Assembly: GCF_000633395.1 (NCBI RefSeq)
Contig: NZ_AYMU01000007.1
Span: 62,001 to 126,000, forward strand
Direction: 5' to 3'
Origin: Pseudomonas sp. PH1b
GTDB taxonomy: Bacteria; Pseudomonadota; Gammaproteobacteria; Pseudomonadales; Pseudomonadaceae
DNA length: 64,000 bases
The translations under genes were made by a program, and so were the position numbers. The notes beneath the pieces were generated by a model. It saw nothing but the letters and a program-made list of their open reading frames with translations. It was not told the DNA's origin and searched no databases. Below, one piece after another: positions 19,428 to 28,384 of the stretch (position 1 is its first letter; each line of letters begins with the position of its first letter).

Positions 19428-21551
19428 TCAGAACTCGAGCTCCGCGCTGAAATAGACCACATGCCGGGAATCGTAGCGATTGTCGGCGAAGGTGGTGGGC
19501 TCGTGGTCGAGGCGCTGCTGCAGGGTGCCGGCCAGTTCCAGGCTGGCCTTGCCCAGGGCCAGGCGCTTGGCGATGCGGGTGTCGACCCGTTCGAAGCGGT
19601 AGCCGTTGAGCGCATTGTCGCCATAGTAGAAGAGCGCGCTGGACCAGCCTCGGCCCCAATTGCGCAGCCAGCCGGCGGAGCCGCTGTTGCTGGCGGTCAG
19701 GTGTTGGTCCAGGCGGTTGCTGGCTTGTGCGTGGACGTAGGCGTAGGTCAGGCGCAGGCGGTCGGCGCGGCTCAGTTGCCAGTCGACCTGGGTCTCGGTG
19801 CCGGAGAAACGTGACGAGTTGCTGTTGCTGGCGATGTACTGATTGTTGCGAAGCGGCTCGCTGATCATCCCGGTGATTTCGTCGTAGAACAGTTTGACGT
19901 CGAGGTTCAGCGCCTGGTCGACGAAGTAGCCGTTGTAGCCCAGCTCCCGCGAACGCATGTGCTCCTGGTCGAGGTCACCGGGGCCGCGGGTCTTGACGAA
20001 GTACTGGGCGCTGGTCTGGCCGTTGAGCGGGGTGCTCAGGCCGGTGACCCGGTAGCTCCAGTTGACGTTGTTCTCGAACATGTCCGGGGAGCGGATGGCT
20101 TCCGAATACACGGCTCGCAAGCCATGGCGCGGGTTGATCAGGTAGTTGACCGCCACTCGCGGGGTCAGGGAGTTGCCGGTCAGCTGGGTGTCTTCGTACA
20201 TTGCCCCGCCCTGGATCAGCCAGTGTTCACTGGCCCGCCATTCCAGCTGGCCGAACAGGCGCCAGGTGGTGTCATCGAGGGTGCCGTTGAAGTAGGTTTC
20301 GGAGTCGGCCCGGTCGTAACGATAGTTCATGCCGCTGACCAGGCGCAGGTTGTCCGAGAGGCTCAGGGTGTCCTGCAGTTCGAGGTCATAGCGGGTTTCC
20401 CGGGCGCTCTGGTCGATGTTGCCGCAGACGGTGTTCTTGCCACCGCCGGTTTTCCACTGGTCGATGACTTGGGTGGCCAATGCCTGTTCCGTCGGGGTTC
20501 CGCTGGGCGCTGCGCTTAAATAATCGGGCATGTGGCGCGCCAGGCGCTCGGCGTAGTTCGGATTGAGCTGCCACAGGCGCGTCAGCTCGGGGCTGAAGGA
20601 AATGGCCGCGTCGCAGGCGCGCCAGGTCTGCTGGCGATCCCAGTGCTGGGCCGAACCCTGGATATATAGGCTGTGCTGCGGATTGAGCTCCAGGTTCCAG
20701 CGCAGCGATCCGGCATAGTCCTTGGCCACCACGTCGGAATTGTTGCCTTGCTGGGACACACCGTAGAACACCGGCTGATAGGTATACGGCCTCTGGTTGG
20801 TTCCTTCCTTGGCATTCAGCTGCCAGTCGATGCTCTGCTGTTCATTGAGCATCTGGCTCACCGACAGGCTGAAGCGGTTCAAGCGCTTGCTGTCGCGGTA
20901 GTCGGCGCCCAGGCGATTGTGGTCGAAGCCGTCATCTTCCTGGCCCGACAGCGACAACCGCAGGTCGCCGGTTTCCCAGCCGGTGCCCTGGCTGGCGTAC
21001 CAGTCGCTGATGCCGCGCTGGCCCCGGGTCACCTTGATGCGCGTACCGTGGCTGCTGGCCGGCGAGCGGGTGATGATGTTGACCACCGCCATCAGTGCGT
21101 TGGCGCCGTAGCTGACGGTGTTGGGGCCGCGGAACACCTCGATGCGCTCGATGTCCTCCATGGCCACCGGGATATCGCTCCAGTCCACTGTCGCCAGCCC
21201 GGCGCGGTACACCGAGCGCCCGTCGATCAGGACCTGCATGCGCCGGGCTTGGCTGGCATTGGTGCCGTGATAGTTGACCGTCGCCTCGTTGCCGCTGACC
21301 GCCCCGACCATCATTCCCGGCACCAGGCGCAGCAGCTCGCTGATGTCCCGGGCGCCGCTGGCCTTGATCAGTTCGGTGTCGAGCACGGTCATGCTCCCGG
21401 GAACCGCGGCGGGGGACTGTTTCAGGCGCGTGGCGGTCAGTACCTCGGGCAGGGCCGGGCCGTCCAGGAACAGATCGTCGGCCAGCACCGAGTGGCCGAT
21501 CAACATGCCCAGCAGCAATGACAGACGAAGAGGTGAGGGACCAACGGACAC
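19428..21551 (-). CDS. TonB-dependent outer membrane receptor
   Basis: Outer-membrane receptor of 707 residues with a signal peptide ending near VLA, a probable TonB box around LPEVLTATR, a plug domain (PGMMVGAVSGNEATVNYHG, VLIDGRSVY, IERIEVFRGPNTVSYGANALMAVVNIITR) and a 22-strand barrel ending in YFSAELEF, with the terminal Phe used by the BAM machine. It lacks an N-terminal FecA-type signalling domain, so sensing is not through an anti-sigma factor. The start is GTG. It is the first gene of an operon with a binding protein and a hybrid kinase. The ligand (siderophore, cobalamin-like or other) cannot be told. Confidence 0.9.
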   Translation of the reverse strand: MSVGPSPLRLSLLLGMLIGHSVLADDLFLDGPALPEVLTATRLKQSPAAVPGSMTVLDTELIKASGARDISELLRLVPGMMVGAVSGNEATVNYHGTNASQARRMQVLIDGRSVYRAGLATVDWSDIPVAMEDIERIEVFRGPNTVSYGANALMAVVNIITRSPASSHGTRIKVTRGQRGISDWYASQGTGWETGDLRLSLSGQEDDGFDHNRLGADYRDSKRLNRFSLSVSQMLNEQQSIDWQLNAKEGTNQRPYTYQPVFYGVSQQGNNSDVVAKDYAGSLRWNLELNPQHSLYIQGSAQHWDRQQTWRACDAAISFSPELTRLWQLNPNYAERLARHMPDYLSAAPSGTPTEQALATQVIDQWKTGGGKNTVCGNIDQSARETRYDLELQDTLSLSDNLRLVSGMNYRYDRADSETYFNGTLDDTTWRLFGQLEWRASEHWLIQGGAMYEDTQLTGNSLTPRVAVNYLINPRHGLRAVYSEAIRSPDMFENNVNWSYRVTGLSTPLNGQTSAQYFVKTRGPGDLDQEHMRSRELGYNGYFVDQALNLDVKLFYDEITGMISEPLRNNQYIASNSNSSRFSGTETQVDWQLSRADRLRLTYAYVHAQASNRLDQHLTASNSGSAGWLRNWGRGWSSALFYYGDNALNGYRFERVDTRIAKRLALGKASLELAGTLQQRLDHEPTTFADNRYDSRHVVYFSAELEF

Positions 21552-21680
21552 GACACAGCCTTGAATCTTGATGGATGGCGCGCATGTTAACCGAGACAGT
21601 CGAGTTTTCCAGTCGATAACCCCGACATTCCCCGAATGACTCCACCTGTTCCCGACAGAGCGCCTGAATGGTCGCTGGGG

Positions 21681-21709
21681 CTGGTGGTGAGAAAACCGCC
21701 CCGTATAAT
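21681..21709 (+). promoter_or_regulatory. Candidate sigma-70 promoter of gpsA
   Basis: A perfect TATAAT at 21704-21709 lies 37 bases before the gpsA start. The -35 position 17 bases upstream reads CTGGTG, a poor match, so the promoter is probable but not strong. Confidence 0.5.
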
Positions 21710-21746
21710 GCCGCCATCGCCACTGCTATGGATAAACGGATTGCAT

Positions 21747-22772
21747 ATGACACAACAGCGCCCTATTGCGGTCCTGGGAGGCGGAAGCTTTGGTACCGCC
21801 GTGGCCAATCTGCTGGCCGAGAACGGCCATCCGGTGCGGCAGTGGATGCGTGATCCCGAGCAGGCCGAGGCCATTCGGGTCAATCGCGAAAATCCGCGCT
21901 ACCTCAAGGGCATCAAGATTCATCCGGCAGTGGAGCCGGTCACCGACCTGCTGGCCACCCTGAATGGCAGCGACCTGTGTTTTGTCGCCTTGCCCTCCAG
22001 CGCTCTGCGCTCGGTGCTGGCGCCCCACGCCGAGCTGCTCAGCGGCAAGATGCTGGTCAGCCTGACCAAGGGCATCGAAGCCCAGACCTTCAAACTGATG
22101 AGCGAGATTCTCGAAGAGATCGCGCCCCAGGCCCGGATCGGCGTGCTTTCGGGCCCCAACCTGGCCCGGGAAGTGGCCGAGCATGCCTTGACCGCCACGG
22201 TGGTCGCCAGTGAGGACGAAGCCCTGTGCCAGCAGGTCCAGGCCGCGTTGCATGGCCGGACCTTCCGGGTCTACGCCAGTGCCGACCGTTTCGGCGTGGA
22301 GCTGGGCGGGGCCTTGAAGAACGTCTACGCGATCATCGCCGGCATGGCGGTGGCCCTGGGTATGGGCGAGAACACCAAGAGCATGCTGATCACGCGCGCG
22401 CTGGCGGAAATGACTCGCTTTGCCGTGAGCCAGGGCGCCAACCCCATGACCTTCCTCGGCCTGGCCGGGGTCGGCGACCTGATCGTCACCTGCTCCTCGC
22501 CCAAGAGCCGCAACTACCAGGTGGGCTTTGCCCTGGGCCAGGGCTTGAGCCTGGAGGAGGCGGTGACCCGCCTGGGTGAAGTGGCCGAAGGCGTCAACAC
22601 CCTCAAGGTGCTCAAGGCCAAGGCCCAGGAGCTTGGGGTGTACATGCCGCTGGTGGCCGGGCTGCATGCGATCCTGTTCGAAGGGCGTACGCTGAACCAG
22701 GTGATCGAGTTGCTGATGCGCGGCGAGCCGAAAACCGACGTCGACTTTATCTCCACCAGCGGATTCAACTGA
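21747..22772 (+). CDS. gpsA: NAD(P)-dependent glycerol-3-phosphate dehydrogenase
   Basis: Enzyme of 341 residues that reduces dihydroxyacetone phosphate to sn-glycerol 3-phosphate for phospholipid synthesis. The dinucleotide site [10 protein letters not shown] is at the N-terminus; the catalytic lysine is in [12 protein letters not shown] and the C-terminal region has GVGDLIVTC. The ATG at 21747 gives the family length; the longer frame upstream covers the promoter. It begins a three-gene set with a DUF4389 protein and SixA. Confidence 0.97.
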   Translation: MTQQRPIAVLGGGSFGTAVANLLAENGHPVRQWMRDPEQAEAIRVNRENPRYLKGIKIHPAVEPVTDLLATLNGSDLCFVALPSSALRSVLAPHAELLSGKMLVSLTKGIEAQTFKLMSEILEEIAPQARIGVLSGPNLAREVAEHALTATVVASEDEALCQQVQAALHGRTFRVYASADRFGVELGGALKNVYAIIAGMAVALGMGENTKSMLITRALAEMTRFAVSQGANPMTFLGLAGVGDLIVTCSSPKSRNYQVGFALGQGLSLEEAVTRLGEVAEGVNTLKVLKAKAQELGVYMPLVAGLHAILFEGRTLNQVIELLMRGEPKTDVDFISTSGFN

Positions 22773-22790
22773 GCAGTACAGGAGCCAGAT

Positions 22791-23138
22791 ATGAACGATA
22801 CGAATTCCGAAGCCAAATACGAATCCATCCTCCTGCGCGTGTTGTGGATGCTGGTGTTCGTGCTGGTGTGGCAGGTGGCCCAGTTTCTGCTCGGCGCCCT
22901 GGTCCTGGTGCAGTTGATCTATCGGCTGATCTACGGCGCGCCAAATGCCAGCCTGATGAATTTTGGTGACAGCCTGAGCCAGTTCCTGGCCCAGATCGGC
23001 CGTTTCGGCAGCTTCCACACCGAACACAAGCCCTGGCCGTTCGCCGATTGGCCAACCCCGCGAGCGCCTGAGGGCGAAGCCCCCCATAGCGTGCCGCCCG
23101 CCGCCCATCCGGCCCGTGACGAGGAGCCCAAGCTGTGA
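22791..23138 (+). CDS. DUF4389 membrane protein
   Basis: Small membrane protein of 115 residues: one strong hydrophobic segment at about 16-48 (LWMLVFVLVWQVAQFLLGAL) and a second weaker helix, then a Pro/Ala-rich cytoplasmic tail. The DUF4389 pattern YGAPNASLMNFGDSLSQFLAQI is present. CAGGAGCCAGAT supplies the ribosome site. It is 18 bases after gpsA, and its stop overlaps the GTG start of sixA. Function is unknown; its conserved link with gpsA and sixA suggests lipid or envelope signalling, which is inference. Confidence 0.82.
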   Translation: MNDTNSEAKYESILLRVLWMLVFVLVWQVAQFLLGALVLVQLIYRLIYGAPNASLMNFGDSLSQFLAQIGRFGSFHTEHKPWPFADWPTPRAPEGEAPHSVPPAAHPARDEEPKL

Positions 23139-23584
23139 AGCTGTGGGTACTGCGGCATGGCCAGGCCGAATCCCATGCGGCCACCGATGCCGAGCGCAAT
23201 CTCACCGCTCACGGTCGCGAGGAGGTGCTGCGCAGCGCCGCGCAGCTGATCGGCCAGCCCATCAGCGCGATCATCGCCAGCCCTTACGTGCGCGCCCAGC
23301 AGACCGCCCAACTGGTGCATCAGGCCCTGGGCTTCGAGGGTGAAATCCGCACGGTGTCCTGGCTGACCCCCGAGGCCAATCCGCTGCTGGTGCTGGAGCA
23401 GTTGGAGAGTGCCGACAACCTGCTGCTGGTTAGCCATCAACCCCTGGTGGGCAACCTGATCGGTCTGTTGCAGCACGGCCATCTGCGCGATCCTCAGCCC
23501 ATGAACACTGCCAGCCTGGCGGAACTGGAAGGCGACTGGCCACTGGCGGGGCTGATGATCCTCAATGGCGTCAAGCATCCCTGA
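23135..23584 (+). CDS. sixA: Phosphohistidine phosphatase SixA
   Basis: Histidine-phosphatase superfamily protein of 149 residues. The RHG motif LRHGQAE holds the catalytic His8; the second half of the site is LLVSHQPLVGNLI. SixA removes phosphate from HPt domains or, in E. coli, from the nitrogen PTS protein. The start is GTG in GTGA overlapping the previous stop. A possible link with the phosphorelay kinase in this window is speculative. Confidence 0.92.
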   Translation: MKLWVLRHGQAESHAATDAERNLTAHGREEVLRSAAQLIGQPISAIIASPYVRAQQTAQLVHQALGFEGEIRTVSWLTPEANPLLVLEQLESADNLLLVSHQPLVGNLIGLLQHGHLRDPQPMNTASLAELEGDWPLAGLMILNGVKHP

Positions 23585-23589
23585 TGCCC

Positions 23590-23618
23590 GCGGCGGCCTG
23601 CCAAACCCAGGCCGCCGC
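23590..23618 (+). terminator. GC-rich stem-loop after sixA
   Basis: A perfect 11-base stem GCGGCGGCCTG/CAGGCCGCCGC with a seven-base loop follows the sixA stop. No T-tract follows, so it may be a weak terminator or a 3' end protector. Confidence 0.5.
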
Positions 23619-23758
23619 TGTATCCGGACCTGAGCGATAGCCGATAGTGATTCGCTACATTTCTTAACTTGCAGCGCTCCTGTGTGCGTGGAATAGTCGA
23701 CCGAGCAAGTGCTTGGTTGGCTGGTATCACGAACAGAATAAGAACAAAGGAGCGAGTC

Positions 23759-25426
23759 ATGTCTGCTGCTTTTCGTTTGCCGCTGCAAGTGTTCTACGAG
23801 CGCGAAGCTCGTCATCCCCAGCAACGCTTTCTGGTCCAGCCCAGCGCTGGCGGACAGGTGCAAGAGCTGAACTGGTTCGAGGTCGGCCAGCAGGCCCGAC
23901 GTGCCGCTCAATGGCTGCGGGAGCGGCAACTGACCCCGGGCAGCCATATCGCCATCATCGGCAAGAACTCCGCGCACTGGATCATCAGCGACCTGGCGAT
24001 CTGGATGGCCGGCCACGTTTCGGTGCCGCTGTACCCCAACCTTACCGCCGAATCGGTGGCCCAGGTGCTGGAGCATTCCGAGTCGGCCCTGGTGTTCATC
24101 GGCAAGCTCGATGACTGGCCGGGCATGGCGCCGGGAGTCCGCGCCGGGTTGCCCAGCATCCGTCTGCCGCTGGGCCCCGAAGGCCATTTCGACTTCAGCT
24201 GGGACGACCTCCAGCGCTGCGAGCCGATCACGGACAACCCGAGCCCGGCCGCGGACCAGTTGGCCACCATCATCTATACCTCCGGCACCACGGGCCTGCC
24301 CAAGGGCGTCATGCACAGCTTTGCCAACCTGGGCTTCGCCGCCAGCCACGGCGTCCAGCTCTTCGGCCTGGGCCCCGAGGACCGGCTACTGTCCTACCTG
24401 CCGCTGTGCCACGTGGCCGAACGGATGTTCGTCGAGATGGCGGCGATCTACACCGGGCAGACGGTGTTCTTCGCCGAGAGCCTGGACACCTTCCTCGCCG
24501 ACCTGCAACGGGCCCGGCCCACGGCGCTGTTCGGCGTGCCGCGGATCTGGACCAAGTTCCAGATGGGGGTCTACAGCAAGGTCCCGGCCAAGCGCCTGGA
24601 GTTTCTCCTGGGCCTGCCCTTCATCGGCAAGCGCGTTGGCCACAAGGTCCTCGCCGGCCTGGGCCTGGACGCCTTGCGGGTGGCCCTGTCGGGAGCGGCG
24701 CCGGTCCCCCAGACGTTGCTGCACTGGTATCGCCGCCTGGGCCTGGACGTGCTGGAGGTGTACGGCATGACCGAGAGTTGCGGTTACTCCCACATCGGCC
24801 GCTCCGGGGAACATGTTCCCGGGTGGATTGGCCGGCCCTGCCCGGAGGTGGTGGTGCGCATCGACGAGGCCGGGGAGGTCCAGGTCAGCAGTGGCGCCAC
24901 CATGCAGGGCTACTACAAGGACCCGCAGAAAACCCGGGAGACCATCACCGAGGATGGGTTCCTGCGCACCGGCGACAAGGGCGAACAGGATGCCGCGGGC
25001 AACCTGCGCCTGACCGGCCGGCTCAAGGAAATCTTCAAGACCAGCAAGGGCAAGTACGTGGCCCCGGCCCCGATCGAGAACCGCCTGGCGGTGCATTCGC
25101 ACATCGAGCAGGTGTGTGTGGTGGGCGACGGATTGAGTGCGCCGCTGGGCTTGTGCGTGCTGTCGGCGGCGGGATTGCAGGCTGCTGCCGGCAATGCCCG
25201 GGAGGGCCTGCACAGCAGCCTGGAAAACCTGCTGGCCCAGGTCAATACCAGCCTGGACAAGCATGAACGCCTGCACCGACTGGTGGTGGTCAAGGACAGC
25301 TGGGCGGTGGAAAACGGTTTCCTGACCCCGACCCTGAAGATCAAGCGCAACGTGATCGAGGCCACCTATGGCGGCAATTTCCAGAGCTGGAGCGAGCGCA
25401 GCGAAGCCGTGCTGTGGCAGGATTGA
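23759..25426 (+). CDS. AMP-binding acyl-CoA synthetase
   Basis: Adenylate-forming enzyme of 555 residues that activates a carboxylic (probably fatty) acid with ATP and CoA. The P-loop IIYTSGTTGLPKGVMHS is near residue 170, YGMTESCG is the adenine motif and the C-terminal RLKEIFKTSKGKYVAPAPIE holds the catalytic lysine. The family is closest to long-chain acyl-CoA synthetases, with a reduced N-terminal domain. AAAGGAGCGAGTC precedes the ATG. A thioesterase gene follows 32 bases later, a common activation/release pairing. I recall PA1617 as the equivalent. Confidence 0.92.
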   Translation: MSAAFRLPLQVFYEREARHPQQRFLVQPSAGGQVQELNWFEVGQQARRAAQWLRERQLTPGSHIAIIGKNSAHWIISDLAIWMAGHVSVPLYPNLTAESVAQVLEHSESALVFIGKLDDWPGMAPGVRAGLPSIRLPLGPEGHFDFSWDDLQRCEPITDNPSPAADQLATIIYTSGTTGLPKGVMHSFANLGFAASHGVQLFGLGPEDRLLSYLPLCHVAERMFVEMAAIYTGQTVFFAESLDTFLADLQRARPTALFGVPRIWTKFQMGVYSKVPAKRLEFLLGLPFIGKRVGHKVLAGLGLDALRVALSGAAPVPQTLLHWYRRLGLDVLEVYGMTESCGYSHIGRSGEHVPGWIGRPCPEVVVRIDEAGEVQVSSGATMQGYYKDPQKTRETITEDGFLRTGDKGEQDAAGNLRLTGRLKEIFKTSKGKYVAPAPIENRLAVHSHIEQVCVVGDGLSAPLGLCVLSAAGLQAAAGNAREGLHSSLENLLAQVNTSLDKHERLHRLVVVKDSWAVENGFLTPTLKIKRNVIEATYGGNFQSWSERSEAVLWQD

Positions 25427-25458
25427 GCGGCACCAACCACCCAAAGAAGGAAGCGGCG

Positions 25459-25902
25459 ATGAGTCTGTGGCGTACCATTCCGAACATCGAACAATTGAAT
25501 GCAATCCAGAAGAACACCATCGGCGAAGTGCTGGATATTCGCTTCGAGTCCTATGACGAGCAATCGCTGACGGCGAGCATGGTCATCGACCATCGCACCC
25601 ACCAGCCCTATGGCCTGTTGCACGGTGGGGCCTCGGTGGTACTGGCGGAAACCGTCGGCTCCATGGCCAGCTACCTGTGCATCGATGCCAGCAAGTTCTA
25701 CTGCGTGGGGCTGGAGATCAACGCCAATCACCTGCGGGGCTTGCGCAGCGGTCGGGTCACGGCGGTGGCCAGGGCGATTCATATCGGTCGCACCACCCAC
25801 GTCTGGGACATCCGCCTGAGCAGTGATGAAGGCAAGGCCAGTTGCGTTTCGCGCCTGACCATGGCGGTGGTGCCGCTGGGGCAGACCCCGCCGGCAGCCT
25901 GA
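25459..25902 (+). CDS. Hotdog acyl-CoA thioesterase (YdiI/MenI-like)
   Basis: Thioesterase of 147 residues. GLLHGGASVVLAETVGSMAS gives His55 and catalytic Glu64, the arrangement of YdiI, and VGLEINANHLRGLRSG is the partner strand. Family members cleave aromatic and medium-chain acyl-CoA; I recall the P. aeruginosa homolog PA1618 as structurally characterised. GAAGGAAGCGGCG is the ribosome site for the ATG at 25459. It is in an apparent operon with the acyl-CoA synthetase. Confidence 0.92.
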   Translation: MSLWRTIPNIEQLNAIQKNTIGEVLDIRFESYDEQSLTASMVIDHRTHQPYGLLHGGASVVLAETVGSMASYLCIDASKFYCVGLEINANHLRGLRSGRVTAVARAIHIGRTTHVWDIRLSSDEGKASCVSRLTMAVVPLGQTPPAA

Positions 25903-26016
25903 GGGCCGGCTACATAGGCTGAGCCCGGGTGTCAGTATTCCTGTCCGTTACGGTCATTGCCCTGGTGCAGGGGCTTGCGGACAATCGCAACTCGTTTGAT
26001 GGATGGATGTGCCGGT

Positions 26017-26823
26017 ATGTCGCAACAGGTGTTTTTCGCTCACGCCAATGGGTTTCCATCGGGCACCTACGGCAAGCTGTTCGCTGCCCTGGCGCCTGAA
26101 TTCGATGTGGTCCATTTGCCGCAGCATGCCCACGATCCGCGCTTTCCGGTGGACGATAACTGGCGCAGCCTGGTGGACGAACTGATCCACCACCTGCAAC
26201 AGCAGGCCGAGCCTGTCTGGGGCGTGGGGCATTCGCTGGGCGGGGTGCTGCACCTGCATGCGGCGCTGCGCTGCCCGGAGCTGTATCGCGGGGTGGTGAT
26301 GCTCGACTCGCCGGTACTGACCCGGGCCGACCAGTGGGTGATCCGCGCGGCCAAGCGCTTTGGCTTCATCGACCGCCTGACCCCGGCCGGGCGAACCCTG
26401 GGACGTCGCGAAGAGTTCGCCGATATCGAGTCCGCGCGCAGTTATTTTTCCCGCAAGACGCTGTTTCGCGCCTTCGATCCGGACTGCCTCGACGCCTATC
26501 TGCAGCACGGCCTGCAGCCGGTGGGCGATCGCCTGCGCTTGCGCTTCGATCCGGCCACCGAGATCAGCATCTATCGCGGCGTGCCCCACACCAGCCCGGG
26601 TAGCGCCCGCCAGCTCAAGGTGCCCCTGGCGGTCGTGCGCGGCCAGCAGAGCCGGGTGGTGATGCGACATCACACCAGCGCCGTCGGGCGCATGCCCCAG
26701 GGCGAGTCGCTGACCATGCCAGGCGGCCACATGTTTCCCCTTGAGCGGCCCCAGGACACAGCGACCCTGCTCAAGGCGCTGTTCAGCCGTTGGGAAGGCC
26801 GCCAGCCACGGAGTTGTGCATGA
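26017..26823 (+). CDS. Alpha/beta hydrolase
   Basis: Alpha/beta hydrolase of 268 residues. FFAHANGFPSGTYGKLF forms the oxyanion region, the nucleophile elbow is GVGHSLGGVLH, and a C-terminal histidine is in MPGGHMFPLERP. The start MSQQVFFAHANGFP is preferred to the longer frame from 25957, which lacks a ribosome site. Its stop overlaps the start of a second alpha/beta hydrolase by four bases. Substrate unknown. Confidence 0.88.
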   Translation: MSQQVFFAHANGFPSGTYGKLFAALAPEFDVVHLPQHAHDPRFPVDDNWRSLVDELIHHLQQQAEPVWGVGHSLGGVLHLHAALRCPELYRGVVMLDSPVLTRADQWVIRAAKRFGFIDRLTPAGRTLGRREEFADIESARSYFSRKTLFRAFDPDCLDAYLQHGLQPVGDRLRLRFDPATEISIYRGVPHTSPGSARQLKVPLAVVRGQQSRVVMRHHTSAVGRMPQGESLTMPGGHMFPLERPQDTATLLKALFSRWEGRQPRSCA

Positions 26824-27674
26824 GCGCTGCCGTTGAAGAAGTCCGCCTGAGCCTGCCCCATATCGAGCTGGCGGCCCATCTGTTCGGGCCCGAGGACGGC
26901 TTGCCGGTCATCGCCCTGCATGGCTGGCTGGACAATGCCAACAGCTTTGCCCGCCTGGCGCCCAGGCTCAAGGGCCTGCGCATCATTGCCCTGGACCTGG
27001 CGGGGCACGGTCACTCCGGGCATCGTCCCCCGGGGGCCGGCTACGCCCTCTGGGACTATGCGTACGACGTGCTGCAGGTGGCGGAGCAACTGGGCTGGAA
27101 ACGCTTTGCCCTGATCGGCCACTCCCTGGGGGCGATTGTGTCCCTGGTGCTGGCAGCAGCGCTGCCGGAGCGGGTCAGCCACCTGGCCTTGATCGATGGC
27201 GTCGTTCCGCCGACGGCCAGTGCCGAGGGCAGCGCCGAGCGCCTGGGCATGGCGTTGCAGGCGCAGTTGGCCTTGCAGGGCAAGAGCAAGCCGGTCTACA
27301 GCACCCTGGAACGGGCCATCGAGGCGCGGATGAAGGGCTTGGTGGCGGTCAGTCGCGAAGCTGCCGAATTGCTGGCCCAGCGTGGCCTGATGCCGGTGCC
27401 GGGCGGGTATACCTGGCGCAGCGACAGTCGCCTGACCCTGGCTTCGCCACTGCGTTTGACCGATGAACAGGCGATGTCCTTCGTCCAGCGAGTCAGTTGC
27501 CCGACGCAACTGGTGGTGGCCGCGGATGGCATGCTGGCCAAGCACGACGCCCTGTTGCAGCGCTTGCCCTTTAGCCGTGAACAGCTGCCGGGCGGGCATC
27601 ACCTGCACCTCAACGACGAAATCGGTGCAGGCTTTGTCGCAGACTGTTTCAATCGGTTTTTCGCCGTTCCTTGA
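26820..27674 (+). CDS. Second alpha/beta hydrolase, coupled
   Basis: Alpha/beta hydrolase of 284 residues resembling the MhpC/esterase group. ALHGWLDNANSF carries the oxyanion hole, the nucleophile is in LIGHSLGAIVSLV and the final histidine in LPGGHHLHL. The ATG overlaps the previous TGA. It shares only the fold with its neighbour. With the upstream acyl-CoA synthetase and thioesterase it makes a cluster of acyl-transfer or ester-cleaving enzymes. Confidence 0.88.
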   Translation: MSAAVEEVRLSLPHIELAAHLFGPEDGLPVIALHGWLDNANSFARLAPRLKGLRIIALDLAGHGHSGHRPPGAGYALWDYAYDVLQVAEQLGWKRFALIGHSLGAIVSLVLAAALPERVSHLALIDGVVPPTASAEGSAERLGMALQAQLALQGKSKPVYSTLERAIEARMKGLVAVSREAAELLAQRGLMPVPGGYTWRSDSRLTLASPLRLTDEQAMSFVQRVSCPTQLVVAADGMLAKHDALLQRLPFSREQLPGGHHLHLNDEIGAGFVADCFNRFFAVP

Positions 27675-27724
27675 CTTGACCGGGTCAACTGTCGAGGCTG
27701 GGCGGGTTGAAATGGGAGACAACC

Positions 27725-28384
27725 ATGATAGATCTGTACACCGCTGCGACCCCCAATGGCCACAAGGTTTCGATCCTGCTTGAAGAACTCGGCCTGCCCT
27801 ATACGGTGCATGCCCTGAGTTTCGACAAGCAGGAGCAAAAGGCGCCGGCGTTTCTGAAGATCAATCCGAATGGGCGTATTCCGGCGATTGTCGACCGTGA
27901 CAACGATGATTTCGCAGTATTCGAATCCGGCGCCATCCTGGTGTACCTCGCCGAACGCAGCGGCCAGTTGCTGCCTGCCGACCCCAAGGGCCGCTCCATC
28001 GTCATGCAATGGCTGATGTTCCAGATGGGCGGCATAGGGCCCATGCAGGGCCAGGCCAACGTGTTCTTCCGCTATTTCCCGGAAAAGCTCCAGGGCGCCA
28101 TCGATCGCTATCAGCATGAAACCCGGCGCCTGTATGAAGTGCTCGACACGCGCCTGCAACAGGCCGAGTACCTGGCCGGGGACTACAGCATTGCCGACAT
28201 CGCGACCTTCCCCTGGGTGCGCGGTCATGAGTGGTCCGGCGTTTCGGTGCAGGGCTTGCCGGCCCTGCAACGCTGGATGGCGGCCCTGGAGGCCCGGCCT
28301 GCGGTCCAGCGCGGCTTGCAGATTCCGCAGCGCAACGATGACGCCAGTGTCGTCAAGGGTGCCCAGGCCATGCTTATCCGATGA
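27725..28384 (+). CDS. Glutathione S-transferase-like protein (YfcG/Ure2-type)
   Basis: Cytoplasmic GST-fold protein of 219 residues. The thioredoxin-like domain begins [21 protein letters not shown], with the cis-Pro region [12 protein letters not shown] and the glutathione-binding [11 protein letters not shown]; the helical domain follows. This pattern matches the YfcG/Ure2p group, which have disulfide reductase activity. GGAGACAACC fixes the ATG at 27725. It overlaps the DUF4892 gene by four bases. Confidence 0.9.
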   Translation: MIDLYTAATPNGHKVSILLEELGLPYTVHALSFDKQEQKAPAFLKINPNGRIPAIVDRDNDDFAVFESGAILVYLAERSGQLLPADPKGRSIVMQWLMFQMGGIGPMQGQANVFFRYFPEKLQGAIDRYQHETRRLYEVLDTRLQQAEYLAGDYSIADIATFPWVRGHEWSGVSVQGLPALQRWMAALEARPAVQRGLQIPQRNDDASVVKGAQAMLIR

